Notes under the pieces: model-generated
What the model was told of the DNA's origin: nothing
What the model saw: the letters and a program-made list of their open reading frames with translations, nothing else
Databases searched by the model: none
Made by a program: the position numbers and the translations under genes
Source of the DNA: Caprimulgus europaeus
Lineage: Eukaryota; Chordata; Aves; Caprimulgiformes; Caprimulgidae
Assembly (NCBI GenBank): GCA_907165065.1
Contig: OU015551.1
Coordinates: 62,001-126,000 of the forward strand
Length of the DNA stretch: 64,000 nucleotides
Direction: 5' to 3'
In this document: positions 1 to 30,799 of the stretch, one piece after another
Position numbering within the stretch: position 1 is the stretch's first letter
How the letters are laid out: every line of letters begins with the position of its first letter

Positions 1-3000
1 CCCAGTTCCCTCAGCCAGGAACTCAGCACACTTGTGCTCCAGACCCTTCCCCAGCTCCGTTGCCCTTCTCTGGACACGCTCCAGCACCTCCAGGTCCTTC
101 TTGGAGTCAGGGGCCCAAAACTGAACCCAGCACTCAAGGTGTGGCTTCACCAGTGCTGAGTACAGGGCAACAATCAGTGCCCTGGTCCTGCTGGCCACAC
201 TTGCTGATGCAATCCAGGATGCTATTGGCCTTCTTGGCCACCTGGGCACATGGCTGACTTATATTCAGACACTTCTGACCAACACCCCCAGGTCCTTTTC
301 TGCCAGGCCAGCTCTCCAGCCACCCTGCCCCAAGCCTATAATATTGCATGGGGTTGTGACCCAAGAGCAGGACCCAGCAGTTGGGCCTTGTTAAACCTCA
401 TACAATTGGCCTTGATCCATTGATCCAGCCTGACCACATCCCTTTGTAGAGCCTTTCTACCCTCCAGTGGATCAACACTCCCACCTGATGGTATCATCTT
501 CAATCTTAATGAGGGTGCACTCAGTTTCCTCATCCAGTTCATTGACAAAGATATTAAAGAGAACTGTCCCCAGTCCTGAGCCCTGGGGAACACCACTTGT
601 GACTGGCCACCAACTGGGTTTCACTCCATTCACCACAACTCTTTTGGTCTGTCCATCCAGCCAGTTTTCCAGCCAGCAAAAAGTACACCCACCCAAGCCA
701 TGAGCAGCCAGTTTCTGCAGGAGAATGCTGTAGGAAATGGTGTCAAAGGCTTTACTGAAGTCTAGGTAGACAACATCCACAGCCTTTCCCTCATCCACTA
801 AGCAGGTCACCTTGACATAGAAGGAGATCAGGTTAAGTCAAGCAGGACTGGCCTTTCACAAACCCATGCTGACTGGGCCTGATCACCTGGTTGCTCCTGT
901 GATGGCTCTCAAGATGATCTGTTCCATAACCTTCCCCAGCACCAAGGTCAGACTGACAGGCCTGTACTTCCCCAGATCCTCCTTCCAGCTCTTCCTGTAG
1001 AGAGCCATCACATTTGCTAATCTCCAGTTGGCTGATACCTCTCCCGTTAGCCAGAACTGTTGGTAAATGGTGGAAAGTGGCTTGGTGGGCACTTCTGCAA
1101 GCTCCTTCAGTACCTTTGGGTGGATCCCATCTGGCCTCCTAGACTTGTGTGTGTCTAAGTGGTGTAGCAGGTTGCTAGCCATTTCCCCTTGGATTATGGA
1201 GGCTTCATTCTCCTCCCCATTCTGTACTCCAGCTCAGGGGGCTGGGTACTCTGTGAAAAACTGGTCTTACTGGTCTCTAAAGACTGAGAAAAAAAAGGCA
1301 TTAAGTGCCTCAGCCTTTCCTCATCCTTTGTCGTTATGTTTCTCCCTGCATCCAGTAAAGGATGGAGATCCTCCTCAGCCCTCCTTTTGCTGCTAATGTA
1401 TTTAGAGTAACATTTCTTTGTTGTTGTCTTCCACAGCAGTAGCCAGATTAAGTTCTAGCTGAACTTTAGCCCTTCTAATTCTCTCCCTGCATAACCTCAC
1501 AACATCCTTGTAGTCCTCCTGAGTTGCCTGCCCCTTCCTCCAAAGTTCATAAACTTTTTTCTTGAGTTCCAGCCAAAGCTCTCTGTGTAGTTTGCTCCCT
1601 CTTTAGGCTGGTCTTCTTCCCCACCAGCTCGTCTTTTGGCACATGGGGACAGCCTGCTCCTGGGCCTTTAAGATTTCCTTCATGAAGAACATTCCACCCT
1701 TCCTGGACTCCTTTGCTCTTCAGGACTGTCTTCCACAGGACTCTGGCAACCAGGCTCTGAAACAGGCCAAAGTCTGCCCTCCAGAAGTCCAAGGGAGCAG
1801 TTCTGCTGACCCCCCACTACTTCTCCAACAATCAAAAACTCTGTCATTTCATGATCCCTGTGACCAAGACGGGCCTCCAGCGATCACATCATCCAAAAGT
1901 CCTTCTCTGTTCACAAACAACAGGTCCAGCAGGGCACCTTCCCTAGTTGGCTCACTCACCAGCTGTGTCAGGAAGTTCTCTTCCACACACTCCAGGAACC
2001 TCCTGGACTGTTTCCTCTCTGCTGAATTGTATTTCCAGCAGATACCTGGTAAGTTCAGGTCCCCCCATGAGAATAAGGTCTGTCAATCATGAAACTTCTC
2101 CCAGTTGCTTCCAGAATATTTCAGCTGTCTCTTCATCCTGGTGAGGTGGTCTTTAACAGACTCACACCATGTTACCTGACTTGTTGGCCTTCCCCCCAAT
2201 TCCTACCCATCAACACTCCACCCTATTATCACCATCATCAAGCTTCTGACAATCAAAACCCTCCTTAACATACAGGGCTGCCCCATCACCTCTCCTTCCT
2301 TGCCTGTCCCTTCTGAAGAGTTTATAGGCATCCATTGCAGCACTCCAGTTGTGTGAGTCATCCCACCACATTTCCATGATGGCAGTTATGTCAGAGTTTT
2401 CCCCCTGTTTGTTGCCTATGCTGTGTTCATTGGTACAGATGCACTTCAGCTGGACTATTGATCCTGCCACCTTTCTGGGGGGAGAGGCCCCAGTTCCTAC
2501 CTGACCATTCTCAGGTGCTTCCACAGTTTCTAACACATCAGTAATTCTTGTGTCTTTGCTGCCGCATGGCTCTCCATCCCCTAGGCCCACTGAGCAGACC
2601 TCGATAGCACACCGTCCCTCAAACACTGGCGTGCCACCCTCAGGCTTGTCTCTAGTGAACCTGGTTTCATCGCTTTCCCCCTTCAAATCCAGTTTAAAGC
2701 TCTTTCAATGAGCCCTGCCAGGTCCTGTGCAAAAATCCTTTTCCCCCTTTGAGACAGGTGAACCCTGTCTGTCACCAGCCCTGGTGTTGTGTAGACCAAC
2801 CCATGATCAAAAAACCCCAAATTTTTGCCAGTGACACCAGACTTGGAGCCAGATATTGATGTGCTGGCTCTTCCTGTTTCTTCCCTCATCATTCCCTGCA
2901 GCTGGAGGGATAGTGGAGAACATTACTTGTACTCTGATCCCTTAACCAGTTGTCCCAAGGCTCTGAAGTCTTTCTTGATTGCCCTTGGACTTCTTGTTGC

Positions 3001-3900
3001 AACTTCATCACTGCCTACCTGAAAAATCAATAATGGATAATAATCCAAGGGCAGTACCAGGGTAGGAATCTTTCTCTTCACATCTTTAACCCGGGCCCCA
3101 GGGAGGCAGCAGACTTCCCTGAGTGGGTTTGGTCTGCATATTGGGCCTTCCATTCCCTTGAGAAGGGAGTGTCCTATGACAATGACACATCTTTTTTTCT
3201 TTATGGAAGCAGTTTTGACACAGGGCGTGGGCCAGCTTAACATCGACAATTGCGGCAACATCTCCAACCCAGATGGACCATCATCCTCCTTATTGTTCAG
3301 TTCCACTTGCAGAGCCTCATACCTATTAGGCAAGGGCACCTGAGAAGGAGGTAGTAACAAAGGAGACGTGACTCCTGCACCAGGCAGAAACTTGTTGCAA
3401 TTGCCCCCTCTCTGTGTTCAGCCTCTGTATCGTGCTCTGTCTGCCTCTTGGGCCTGTTGCAGGGGCTGCAGGGTGCAATTCTGGTCGTCTACTTCTCTCG
3501 CACTCCCTAATGCTCCTCAACCTACTCACCTCCTCCCACAGCACTGCTACTAAGTGGAGGCGTTCCTCTACCTGGATGCACCTCCCACACGTGTGCTCAC
3601 TCCTGGCATCAGGGCAGGGCACAGCAGTGTGTTCCCACAGGAGCTCTGCCTGGGAAGCTGGGTCAGTCGTGGTGGTGCGGAGCTTAGAGAGGCCGTGGCT
3701 TCCTGCTGGGTGGATACCATTGCTCCCTCCTTGGTGGAGCTGGAAGAGCTTCGGTGCTCTCCCTACCACACCCTCACTTGTGCACCCTCCTGCTCAGGTC
3801 TCATCAGCTGCTGTCAGTGAGCTGCGGTCTCCTGGCAGCTCTCTTGACTCCCCCACGGTCTCCCCACTTCAGGAGAATCCACCCTGTGTACCACGCCAAA
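1..3900 (-). mobile_element. CR1 LINE, long but decayed copy, 3' end beyond the window
   Basis: Read on the minus strand, this is a CR1 non-LTR retrotransposon. An ORF1-like part (about 2900-3770) has a CxxC-containing head (HTCGRCIQVEERLHL), a coiled-coil-like stretch (LWEEVSRLRSIRECER) and an esterase-like part with IVIGHSLLKGMEG. ORF2 remnants follow: an endonuclease-side fragment (2210-2686), reverse transcriptase pieces (883-1182 with KYRPVSLTLVLGKVMEQIIL; 472-810 with [20 protein letters not shown] and [10 protein letters not shown]) and the RT C-terminal side (60-364). Frames are broken by stops and shifts, and the catalytic F/YADD region reads IEDDT, so it is inactive. The 5' edge near 3900 is approximate. 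It sits in the UNC13A intron after exon 22. Confidence 0.88.
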
Positions 3901-3971
3901 GCATTCCACTGCAGACAGTGCCAGCACCGGAGCTGCTCGCCTCAGCAGCTGGAAAGATGGAGGCTGACTCA

Positions 3972-22365
<18,394 letters not shown>

Positions 22366-22394
22366 GGTCCCGGTAGCGGCGCCGGTGCCGAGGG

Positions 22395-22500
22395 CGCGGG
22401 GGGCGCTCGCTGCCGCCGCCGCCGCCGCCGCCCCTCTCGACTAGCGGGCGGCCATCTTGCTTCAGCACCGGGGACAGCTCCTGACGTCACCCCACCGCCC
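22395..22500 (-). promoter_or_regulatory. UNC13A: UNC13A core promoter with CRE, YY1 site and 5'-UTR CGG repeat
   Basis: A full palindromic CRE, TGACGTCA, lies at 22482-22489, and AAGATGGCCGCC, a YY1-type element, at 22447-22458 on the minus strand. YY1 sites often mark TATA-less start sites, so transcription probably begins around 22440-22460. A short CGG run (plus-strand GCC at 22412-22432) lies in the expected 5' UTR. If the start is upstream of the YY1 site, a 4-codon upstream ORF (MAAR) would be included. The start site is inferred. Confidence 0.65.
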
Positions 22501-23459
22501 CCGCCTTCAGGAGCCCCGCCCCACCCCCCCACCCCCCCCGCACCCCGGGGGGTGATCGGTTTTAGGGGGGGGAAGCCCCGTTTTGTGCAGCCCCGATGGG
22601 GTCCGTCACGTCCGCATTGCCGGGTGGGGGGCGTTGCCTGGCTTGTGCAGCCCTGGGGTCGTCTGTCCTGCCTGCCCCATCCCAGAGTGGGGATGGTTTT
22701 GGGGTGCAGCATTTACCCCATCCCTGGGGGAGGCAGAGAGGGGGCTCGCAGCCCCTAGGGGCAGGAGGCAGCAGTGGACGGTGCTGTGCCTGTTCAGAGA
22801 TGGGTCTGAGCAGGTGGGGGGGAAATTGGCGTCATCTCTCCCTGAGAAGGTCCTCTCTTTTCTCTCCACCTCCCAAAGAGATGCTTAGATCTGGGCACTG
22901 TGATCCTGGTTCAGGGGCCAAGGAAGGACCAACATCCCCACTCCACCTTCTGACCCTCATGGGTGGGGGTCACACATGGGGGTTAAAAGAGACCCAACCC
23001 CCCCCACACTCCACCAGCTGGGGACATGAGCCTTGTCACGGTTTCATCCTGAGCCTGCCCCTGTCTGCCTCCCCCCTTGCTCTGGAGCCTGGTGATGGAT
23101 TCATTCTTCCATTCTGCTGCTCTCAGTGCCCCTGTAGCATAAGCATGGCTGGCATCACACCACTCCCATGGTATCACGGCATCTTGCAGGGACCAGCAGA
23201 AGGTGGGGTCAGGGACACTAGGGGACAAAAAGATGCCAATGGAAACTGAGGCACAGGGCAGCAAGGGAACATGTGCAGGGCCTTCTGGGACCTGAGTGGC
23301 CTGGTCTGATCTCATATACTGGCCCCTGATCACTACTGGGAAGCCCCAGCAGGGCCTGAGTCCCCACTGGAATGAGTCGCAGGCCTCAAGCAGGTCAGTT
23401 TTCTGCCAGCGGGGGACTGAGGTTACTGGTGGCAGCAGCAGGAGACGCAGAGGATGACA

Positions 23460-23625
23460 TCCAGCACTCACACGTGCACACCTATGCACACACACAGAGC
23501 ACACACAGGCGTGTCCACGCGCATCCACACGTGCACACGCGTCTGCAGCAGCACACACATGTGCATTCCTGTGCCTTCAGCCATGCACAGGCACCCACAC
23601 ACACGTGCACACGGACATTACAGAG
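23460..23625. repeat. Alternating purine-pyrimidine (CACA/CGTG) repeat
   Basis: Imperfect runs of CACACACGTGCACAC type with interspersed ATGCAC. Strongly alternating purine-pyrimidine sequence of this kind can adopt Z-DNA. Confidence 0.85.
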
Positions 23626-24464
23626 TGGTAGCACAGGCAGGGCCACCCATGGTGAGCAGCAGCGAGGCCCAGGGAGCCAGGCTGGGAGCAGCACGGCTGC
23701 CAGCTCCCTCTCTCCTCCCCAGGGCCAGGGCCTCAGGCATGGGCAGGGGGCGATGAGGGAACTCCCTGGGAGGTGATGTGAGGGGCTGCAGAGGCAGACA
23801 GAGCCTTGCCTGCCAGAGAAACAGAGGCACAAAGAGCTGGGCTTTGCACTGATGGATCCATGATGAGGCAGAGGAGACAAGGCTGACCTGGGATGCCGAG
23901 GCTGTCCTGCTGCAGGAGCCCTCAGCTGGAACAGCTGACTCAGCCCTATCCCCTTCCCCACCACCAGAGCCAGCCCATGCCAGGGTGGGTGCCAACACCT
24001 CTCATGGCAGCCAGCACTGCAGCTTCCTGCCCTTGTCCCCTCTGCAGGGAGCTCACCCCCCTTCTGCCTCCTGTTGGCACATAAAAAGCACTTCCAGACT
24101 CCAGGAAAGTTGAGGTGGTGCCCAGGACGATAGACCATCTCTGCTAAACTGGGCTGCCTGCATGGTACCCCCTCAGCCCTGGCAGCATCCACTTCCCACA
24201 GTGACCCCTCCCATGACCTCTGTGCTGGTAGAGCTGCAGGACCCTGCAGGAGGGGCAGCCCCCCCCCAGATCCCGCCAGGGCCCTTCTCCACAGCCAGGG
24301 ATGTGCCAGGCCCTTCCCAACTCCAACAAGGTCTCTCCAGTCTCTGATGTATTTTTGGGTGCTGTCTTGTGGCGTCGCCTCCCTGCTTCAGCCAGCACTG
24401 CAGCCCCAGAGCTCTGCTCAGAGCAGGACACTTCTCCTCCGCTCACAGGCAGCCCATCACCCAC

Positions 24465-24585
24465 ATGTAGAATACACACACGTGCCACACCACACACGTG
24501 CACACAAACATGCTTGCACACACACATTGGTGCATGCACACACACACAGGTGTGCACACATTGTAACCCACATGCAGGCACACAC
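24465..24585. repeat. CA/GT-rich complex repeat
   Basis: Imperfect CACACA with CACACGTGCACAC and CATGCACACACACAC units, of the same composition as the array at 23460-23625. Confidence 0.85.
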
Positions 24586-26637
24586 CACTTTAAAACCATC
24601 ATTTCTGAGACAAACAGCAATTCTGAAACAGGAAGATTTTTCCTCATTCAGCACAGTCCATCTGTCCCCACCTACACAAGTGGGCCTGCACCCACTGCTG
24701 CCCAATGCCACCTGCAGCACCCTTGCCCCAAAGCGTCTCCCTTCCAGCCCTGGCACCCAAAGCTGAACTGCTCCCATGGTTCACGCTTGAGTTTATTCTC
24801 TGCCCCAAGCCCTCATTTGGATGAAAACAAGTCTTATCAGAAGAAGTAATGTTCATTAAAATCTCCTGAGTTTTCCCAAAAAAAGATCAAAAATAAGGAT
24901 TAAAAAATTGTATTAAAAAAAAAGTAATCTCCAGGCCTTGAAATTAGTTATTTCCAGGAGCTGAACTCCTGCAACCTGCATCTCATGCTGTTTCCCTGCC
25001 TATGCAGCTATTTCCCCCATACCCAAATCGTTCAGTGCTGTGTCCATAGCAGCAGCCAAGTCCCCCAACACAGGCAGTGCCCAGTGCTGGCAGACCCCAG
25101 CCACCAGGACACTCCCATCCCCAAAATCTTCTTGTCTAAATATCCCCAATTGTCATCAAATCCCCATCTCAACATAAAACCAGCTTCTCGTGACCCCTGT
25201 GCCTTCAAATCCAAAAAACTCCAAACCTCCTCCATCCTCCCAGCAAAACCCTGCGTCTCACCTGTCTGCTACCAGCACCACCGATGGTCACTGGGCTCCA
25301 GGGGTGCCCTGGGGAGCTGCTGCATCTTCTGGCAGAGCCGTGGAGAGGAGCCTGGAGGAGCCAGGCTCTGCAAGCATGTCTGGGCAATGAGGCAGGACTG
25401 GAAAAGCAGCAGGCAGCAGGCAAGAAGGTGGGCAGGGGGCAAGGGGCAAGGCAGGGTGCCCAGCAGAGACTGGAGTTTGTCCCAGTGGGTAGCACTGGGA
25501 AGGACGTGGCTGCAGCTGAGGATAACATAACCACAACCAGTGATTCAATCACATGCAGAGGAGGTGACCAGCCCATGACCCCTAGACCCCAACTCAAATT
25601 GTAATTACTGGGAGGACAGATGCTAAATCCAGATAAATTGATGGTGACATGGACAACTGACAGCCCTGAGTGCTCGCTGAAGGTTGAGGCTCCCCACAGC
25701 CGAGCCCAAAGTCCACAGATCCCTGGGTGGGGAGCAGGGGACAGGTTGGTTGGGGGTCAGGGGGATGGCGGGGGGGGCGCAGGCATGACCCCAGCTGGGA
25801 TCTCTGTAGCAAACATGCCACCAGTGGGACCCAAGGGACATCACCTCACCCCCCAGGAGCCTCTGACATCCTCAGAGCCATGTCATGCTGGGAACAAGCC
25901 AGGGCAACAGGGCCAGGGCTCCCAGGACGGGTCCTGCCATTGCTTTTTCCCAGTAACCAGATCCTGCCACCGCAGTGGGAGCAGAGTGGTCCTGCTGGTC
26001 CCCAGCCCCCCCAATCCCTCAGGTGAGACTTCCACATGCCCTGTGTCATCCTGGAGTTTCTGCAGACGTGAGAGCACGAGGGGAGTGGAGCCCCTCTGGG
26101 CTGAGCACGCTGCGCGTGGTGCACTGTTGGGAGAACACGTGTGGGCAGCACTGGGAGGGGTGGCATGGGGGTCGCCAGCCACTCAGAGACCTGTCTATGT
26201 GTCTGTCTGGTTTTAAGGGTCCCTGGCACAGAGGCTTGTGAGTTGGCAGTGGTACCTGCAGCAGTCCCTTCCCTGGGCAGACAAAGCCAAAGTAACCCCC
26301 AAAGCCTCGGAGATTCCGTGCATCCCTTTGCCTTCCCACCCCCAGGGTCCTTCCATCCCTACAATGTGGGTGCTGTCCCACCAGCATGCCCGGCTCATGC
26401 CCAGCTGGACACTGATACAGCCTCTACCGTGCAGTGACCACCCATGAGCCCAGCTGAGAACAGCCAGCACGACTCCCCCGCGGGCGGAAAGCTGCTGGAC
26501 GGAGATTATTCCTCACCTCCATTCAGCTGCTCTTCCCCTTGGGAGTGGCTGTGGGTGCTTTTTGGGGGAAGAAGGGTCTAGGATGGCCACAGGAGCAGGG
26601 TGTCACGCTGGGCACCTCCTGGAGTAGCTGGGTGGGA

Positions 26638-26730
26638 ATGGAGGTGTTGGGCACGGCAGCAGCACCGTCAGCTGAGGGCTCAGAGAAGTGGCAGCTGTGC
26701 TACAACATGAAGACGAAGATGTGGTGGATG
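26638..26730 (+). CDS. NFIC: NFIC distal alternative first coding exon (KWQLCY...WWM)
   Basis: A 93-nt coding exon from an ATG in strong context (G at -3, G at +4) to WWM, followed by donor GTGAGC, ending in phase 0. The 31-residue peptide ends AEGSEKWQLCYNMKTKMWWM. NFIA has a known alternative N-terminus ending in KWQLCYDISARTWWM, joined directly to DEFHPF of exon 2; the match in sequence, position and phase is clear. The reading frame is also open further upstream, with an in-frame ATG at 26539, so the start choice is not certain. Assignment to NFIC rather than a separate gene rests on the NFIC exon 1 lying 21.6 kb downstream on the same strand. Confidence 0.82.
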
Positions 26731-27654
26731 GTGAGCGGGGTGGCCAGGATGGGGAGTCAGGGTTGGGTCTAGGCTACTTCATTTTGGAGGGGGTAGGCCA
26801 ATCACAGGGCAAAAGTGGGACTTTGGGCCAAGGATGTGGGGGTCGTGCCGCAGCCCTGGCTGGGAGTGAGGGGGAGGAGGGTTGGGGTGCAACCTGCTCA
26901 CTGATGTTTGGTTGGTTGGGTGGTTTCCCTGCATCAGGGGTTTGTTTTTCTCTTTCTTCTTGCTGACCTTGGCCTTGCCCTGGGTCCCGGCCGGGCCTGG
27001 AGCTATGCTGGGTTGTCCTTGCCCAAGCTCACCCCACGTGCTCTGCTTCTGTGAATGTTTTTTGGAGAAAACCTTGCTGCTGGCAGGGAAGAGCATCTCC
27101 TACTTGGCCATGAATGTCTCTGTTGGCTTCTCAGCCTTACCCAGCCTCTGACAGCCCCTGTCCTTGGGACAGTGACCACAAGAGGACCTGGGTGTCTGTC
27201 CATCCCCCAGCATCTGCCCTGGCTCAAGGCAGGGGCTGGGAATTACCTTAAGACAGACTTCAGGCTTGTTTGGGCACAGCCCCAGGCTGGTTTTGGGAAA
27301 GAGGAATCCCTCCATAGGTCAGCAGCAAGAGGCTGAGCCAGGGGCTGTAGGTCCTTGGGGAGCAGCCAAGGTTTCTGCTCAGGCGTTTGCAGCAGCTCCC
27401 AAGCACCCTCTTTGCAAGGGACCCTATAGCTCTGCCAGGCTGGGATTTCTGGGACAGGCTGAGTGGATTCCTGCCAGAAAGCACCAACCACTGCCGTTGT
27501 GGCAGCTCAGACTCACGAGGGAAGCTGCAAGCAGCAGAGGGCACTCAGGCAGGGACAAACCCCTGGGACACTCGGGTGTCCCCATCCCTGCGCAGAGGTT
27601 GCACCTGGCATTGTACCAGTCCCAGCAGCTCTTGGGCACAGAGGGCAGGGACAC

Positions 27655-28545
27655 ATGATGCTGGTGACACAAAGCTGGGAGGAGTGGCTGACACAGCAGA
27701 GGGCTGTGCTGCCATCAGAGAGACCTGGAAAGGCTGGAGAGCTGGGCAGGGAAAAACTTAATGAAATATAATAAGGGCAAGTGTCGTGTGTTGCACCTGG
27801 GCAGGAACAGCCCCAGGTTCCAGTATAGGTTGGGAGATGATCTCCTAGAGAGCAGTGTAGGGGAAAGGGATGTGGGGGTCCTGGTGGACAGCAGGATGGC
27901 CATGAGCCAGCACTGTGCCCTTGTGGCCAGGAAGGCCAGTGGCATCCTGGGGGGCATTAGAAGGGCTGTGGTCAGTAGGTCCAGAGAGGTTCTCCTCCCC
28001 CTCTACTCTGCCCTGGTGAGGCCACATCTGGAATATTGTGTCGAGTTCTGGGCCCCACAGTTCAAGAAGGACAGGGAGCTGCTGGAGAGAGTCCAGCACA
28101 GAGCCACCAAGATGATGAAGGGAGTGGAGCATCTCCCCGATGAGGAAAGGCTGAGGGAGCTGGGGCTCTTGAGCTTGGAGAAGAGGAGGCTGAGGGGGGA
28201 CCTTATTGATGCTTATAAATATGTTAAGGGTGAGTGTCAGGGGGATGGAGCCAGGCTCTTCACAGTGATGTCCAATGATAGGACAAGGGGCAATGGGTGT
28301 GAGCTGGAACACAGGAGGTTCTGCTTGAACTTGAGAAGGAAATTCTTTCCTGTGAGAGTAACAGAGCGCTGGGACAGGCTGCCCAGGGAGGTTGTGGAGT
28401 CTCCTTCTCTGGAGACATTCAAGACCTGCCTGGATGCCTTCCTGTGTGAACTCATCCAGGTGTTCCTGCTCTGGCAGGGGGACTGGACTAGGTGATCTTT
28501 CGAGGTGCCTTCCAATCCCCAACATTCTGTGATTCTGCGATTCTG
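27655..28545 (+). mobile_element. CR1 LINE, 5'-truncated, ORF2 C-terminus intact over about 244 codons
   Basis: Starts within the reverse transcriptase ([10 protein letters not shown], from the F/YADD-TKLGG region). It continues as an open frame 27761-28495 with typical CR1 C-terminal text such as [40 protein letters not shown] and [20 protein letters not shown]. It ends in the 3' tail with ATTCTGTGATTCTGCGATTCTG (28525-28545). It is much better preserved than the copy at 1-3900, so probably a younger insertion, but it cannot transpose by itself. Confidence 0.95.
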
Positions 28546-30384
28546 ACAGGGCAGGACAGTTCCTGCCCAGGGCTGCCCTGCCGTGGTCGTCTGCAGTGCC
28601 CAGGGCAAGAGGCTGGGCTGGTATCAAATGCTGTAGGCAAAGGGCACTGACTTCTCAGCCCCCTCTGGCAAGCCCCCTGTGCCCCTGTGGGAACGTGGTG
28701 CCCCTTTGCTTGAGAGCACCCATGCTGCCCCTGCAGCCCCGTGGCCCTGCCTGCCCCACGAACAGAGCCAGGGTATCACAGCGAAAAAACTGGGCCTTGA
28801 GGCAGCCCCCGCAGCCTGGCAGCCCCACACTGCTGCAGCCAGCAGCGAGGGGGAGCTGGGTCGTGCCAGGACATCACAGCAGCCAGTGACACTTGGTGGG
28901 ATGGAGAGGGGCTGGCAGAGGCTCAGGGCTCTGAGGGGGTGACAGGGTGGCCCCGCTGCTTGGTGCCCCATGGTACACCTGCGTGTGCCAACGCTCACTG
29001 CAGTGCTCGCAGGGTTTGGGAGGGTTGGGGGAGTGGTGGGGGCTTGGGGAGGTGAGCAAACACAAACGGGACTCTAAATCTGAAATAAGGCTGGTCCTTT
29101 CAGTGCCTTCAGTCCACATTGCCCACCAAGGCAAAAAGCACGTCACTCACCTGCAAACAACTCCCAGATTATCTTGGGAATCCGTCTTCTGCACTCATAC
29201 CTGAGGAATGCCAGCAGCCCCAGGACTGTCTGTCCTCATCCTGGGAGAAGCAGCACTTGGAAAAAACCTGCTTTGCTGAATCAGGGCTGAGTGGAGATGC
29301 TTTCGGCAGGGATGAAAGATACTGCAGCCTCTCCCTGGCTCCCATCTGGGGATCTTTGGCTGGGAAAGTGCCCTAGCAAAGGTTGGAGCACCCTGGGAGC
29401 TGATCCACAGTCAACACAGACTCCCAACACCAATTCTGCCCCACAGCCCCTCACCACCATGCCCATCCTGCCCAGTTGTGAGCCCCCTGAGAGAGACAGG
29501 TTGTCCCCCTGCCAAGCTGGGCCCTGGCTTGTTGTATTTTGCATTCCTCTGTATGAAACAGGAGCAAAGGTTGGAGCTGACACAGAGGGACACAACCAGT
29601 GCCCAGGCTTTGCACCAGCCCGACCCAGCAGTGAAGGGAGCATGATGGATTGACCCATGAGAAAAAAATCAGGCTGGAGGTAGCTATGAATTATGTGGCT
29701 AAAAATACCTCTGAGGCATCTCTGGCTGAGACGTCCCCAAGCAAAGGCCCAAGGAGCCTGAATCTCTGCTGAAACCCCATCGATCACCCCCCTTCTTCAT
29801 GGGCCTGGACTGAGCATCTGACAGGAGTGTTTCACGGGCTTGGCTGGCTGTGGCATAGCCGATTTACTGCCGAGTGCCGGCAGGGATGTAGTGGGCTGAT
29901 CAGGTAACCGTAGTGCACAAGTCCCTGAGTCAGCAGGTATCGAGCTCAGGGTGAGGCCATCCATCTCGGGGAAGCTCAGCTGCCTCAGGAGAAAGGGAAG
30001 AAGCCTGCTTTCCAGAATCGTGCATAAAAAGACCCCACTGGGGACTATGGTGGCTGTGGATGGCAGAGCAGACCTTCACTGCTACGGTGGCAGAGAGATG
30101 CCCAGAAGTGCCCAGGGCTGACCACCCATGGCACCAGTCCCTGCCAGCGTGTCGAGCTGTTTGTGACACTGTCCCTTCCAAAGTGTGCTGGGACAGTCAC
30201 TGGTGGGTAAAACCAGGATCCTGCCCTGCCTGCCACAGCCTGTGTCAAGGGAGATGGGGGTAGCTGGGAGGGAGGAGGTGACAGGGCATCCGGACAGCAT
30301 GAAATGAATGTCATGGACCCACCCCTTCCCTGGCACAGGATTCCACAGGGTTTGTACCTTCACAAAATCAATGAAGGGCTTAGA

Positions 30385-30799
30385 GAGACGGCCATACAAG
30401 GAGGGGCTGAAGTCACTTGGTTTGTTCAGCCTGGAGGAGCCTGAGAGGAGATCTCATCATGGTCTAGAACTTCCTCCCCAGGGGAAGAGGAGGGGCAGGC
30501 GCTGAGCTCTCCTCTCTGGCCACCAACACCAGGAGCAGAGGCCATGGCAGGAAGATGTGGCAGGGGAGGGTGAGGTTGGCCATGAGGAAAAGGTTCTTGA
30601 GGCAGAGGGTGGTGGAGCACTGGCACAGGCTCCCCAGGGAGGTGCTGATGGCCCCAAGCCTGACAAGATTCCAGCAACATTTGGCCCTCAGGGCCATGGT
30701 GTGAATGTTGGGATTGTCCTGTGCAGGGACAGGAGTTGGACTTGATGATCCTTGTGGGTCCTTCCCACTCACAACATTCTATGATTCTTTGATTCTATG
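30385..30799 (+). mobile_element. CR1 LINE 3' fragment
   Basis: Recognisable CR1 3' text (GGGGCTGAAGTCACTTGG, TTCAGCCTGGAGGAG, GTTCTTGAGGCAGAGGGTGG) ending ACAACATTCTATGATTCT near 30799. Frames are decayed. The 5' boundary is approximate. Confidence 0.85.

Larger units (their letters stand above)
22500..26637. other. Interval between the UNC13A promoter and the distal NFIC first exon
   Basis: About 4.1 kb between the two divergent transcription units. It contains CA/GT-rich complex repeats at 23460-23625 and 24470-24585 and an AT-rich, non-repetitive block at 24785-24960 that may be regulatory. No gene was recognised. Confidence 0.7.

Noticed and set aside
27761-28495. 244-codon open frame as a possible host gene.
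   Set aside because: It is the C-terminal part of CR1 ORF2 with the CR1 3' tail directly after it.
29860-29910. CAG|GTAACC at about 29900 as a donor of another NFI first exon.
   Set aside because: The preceding frame has ATG immediately followed by TAG, and no NFI-like peptide precedes the donor.
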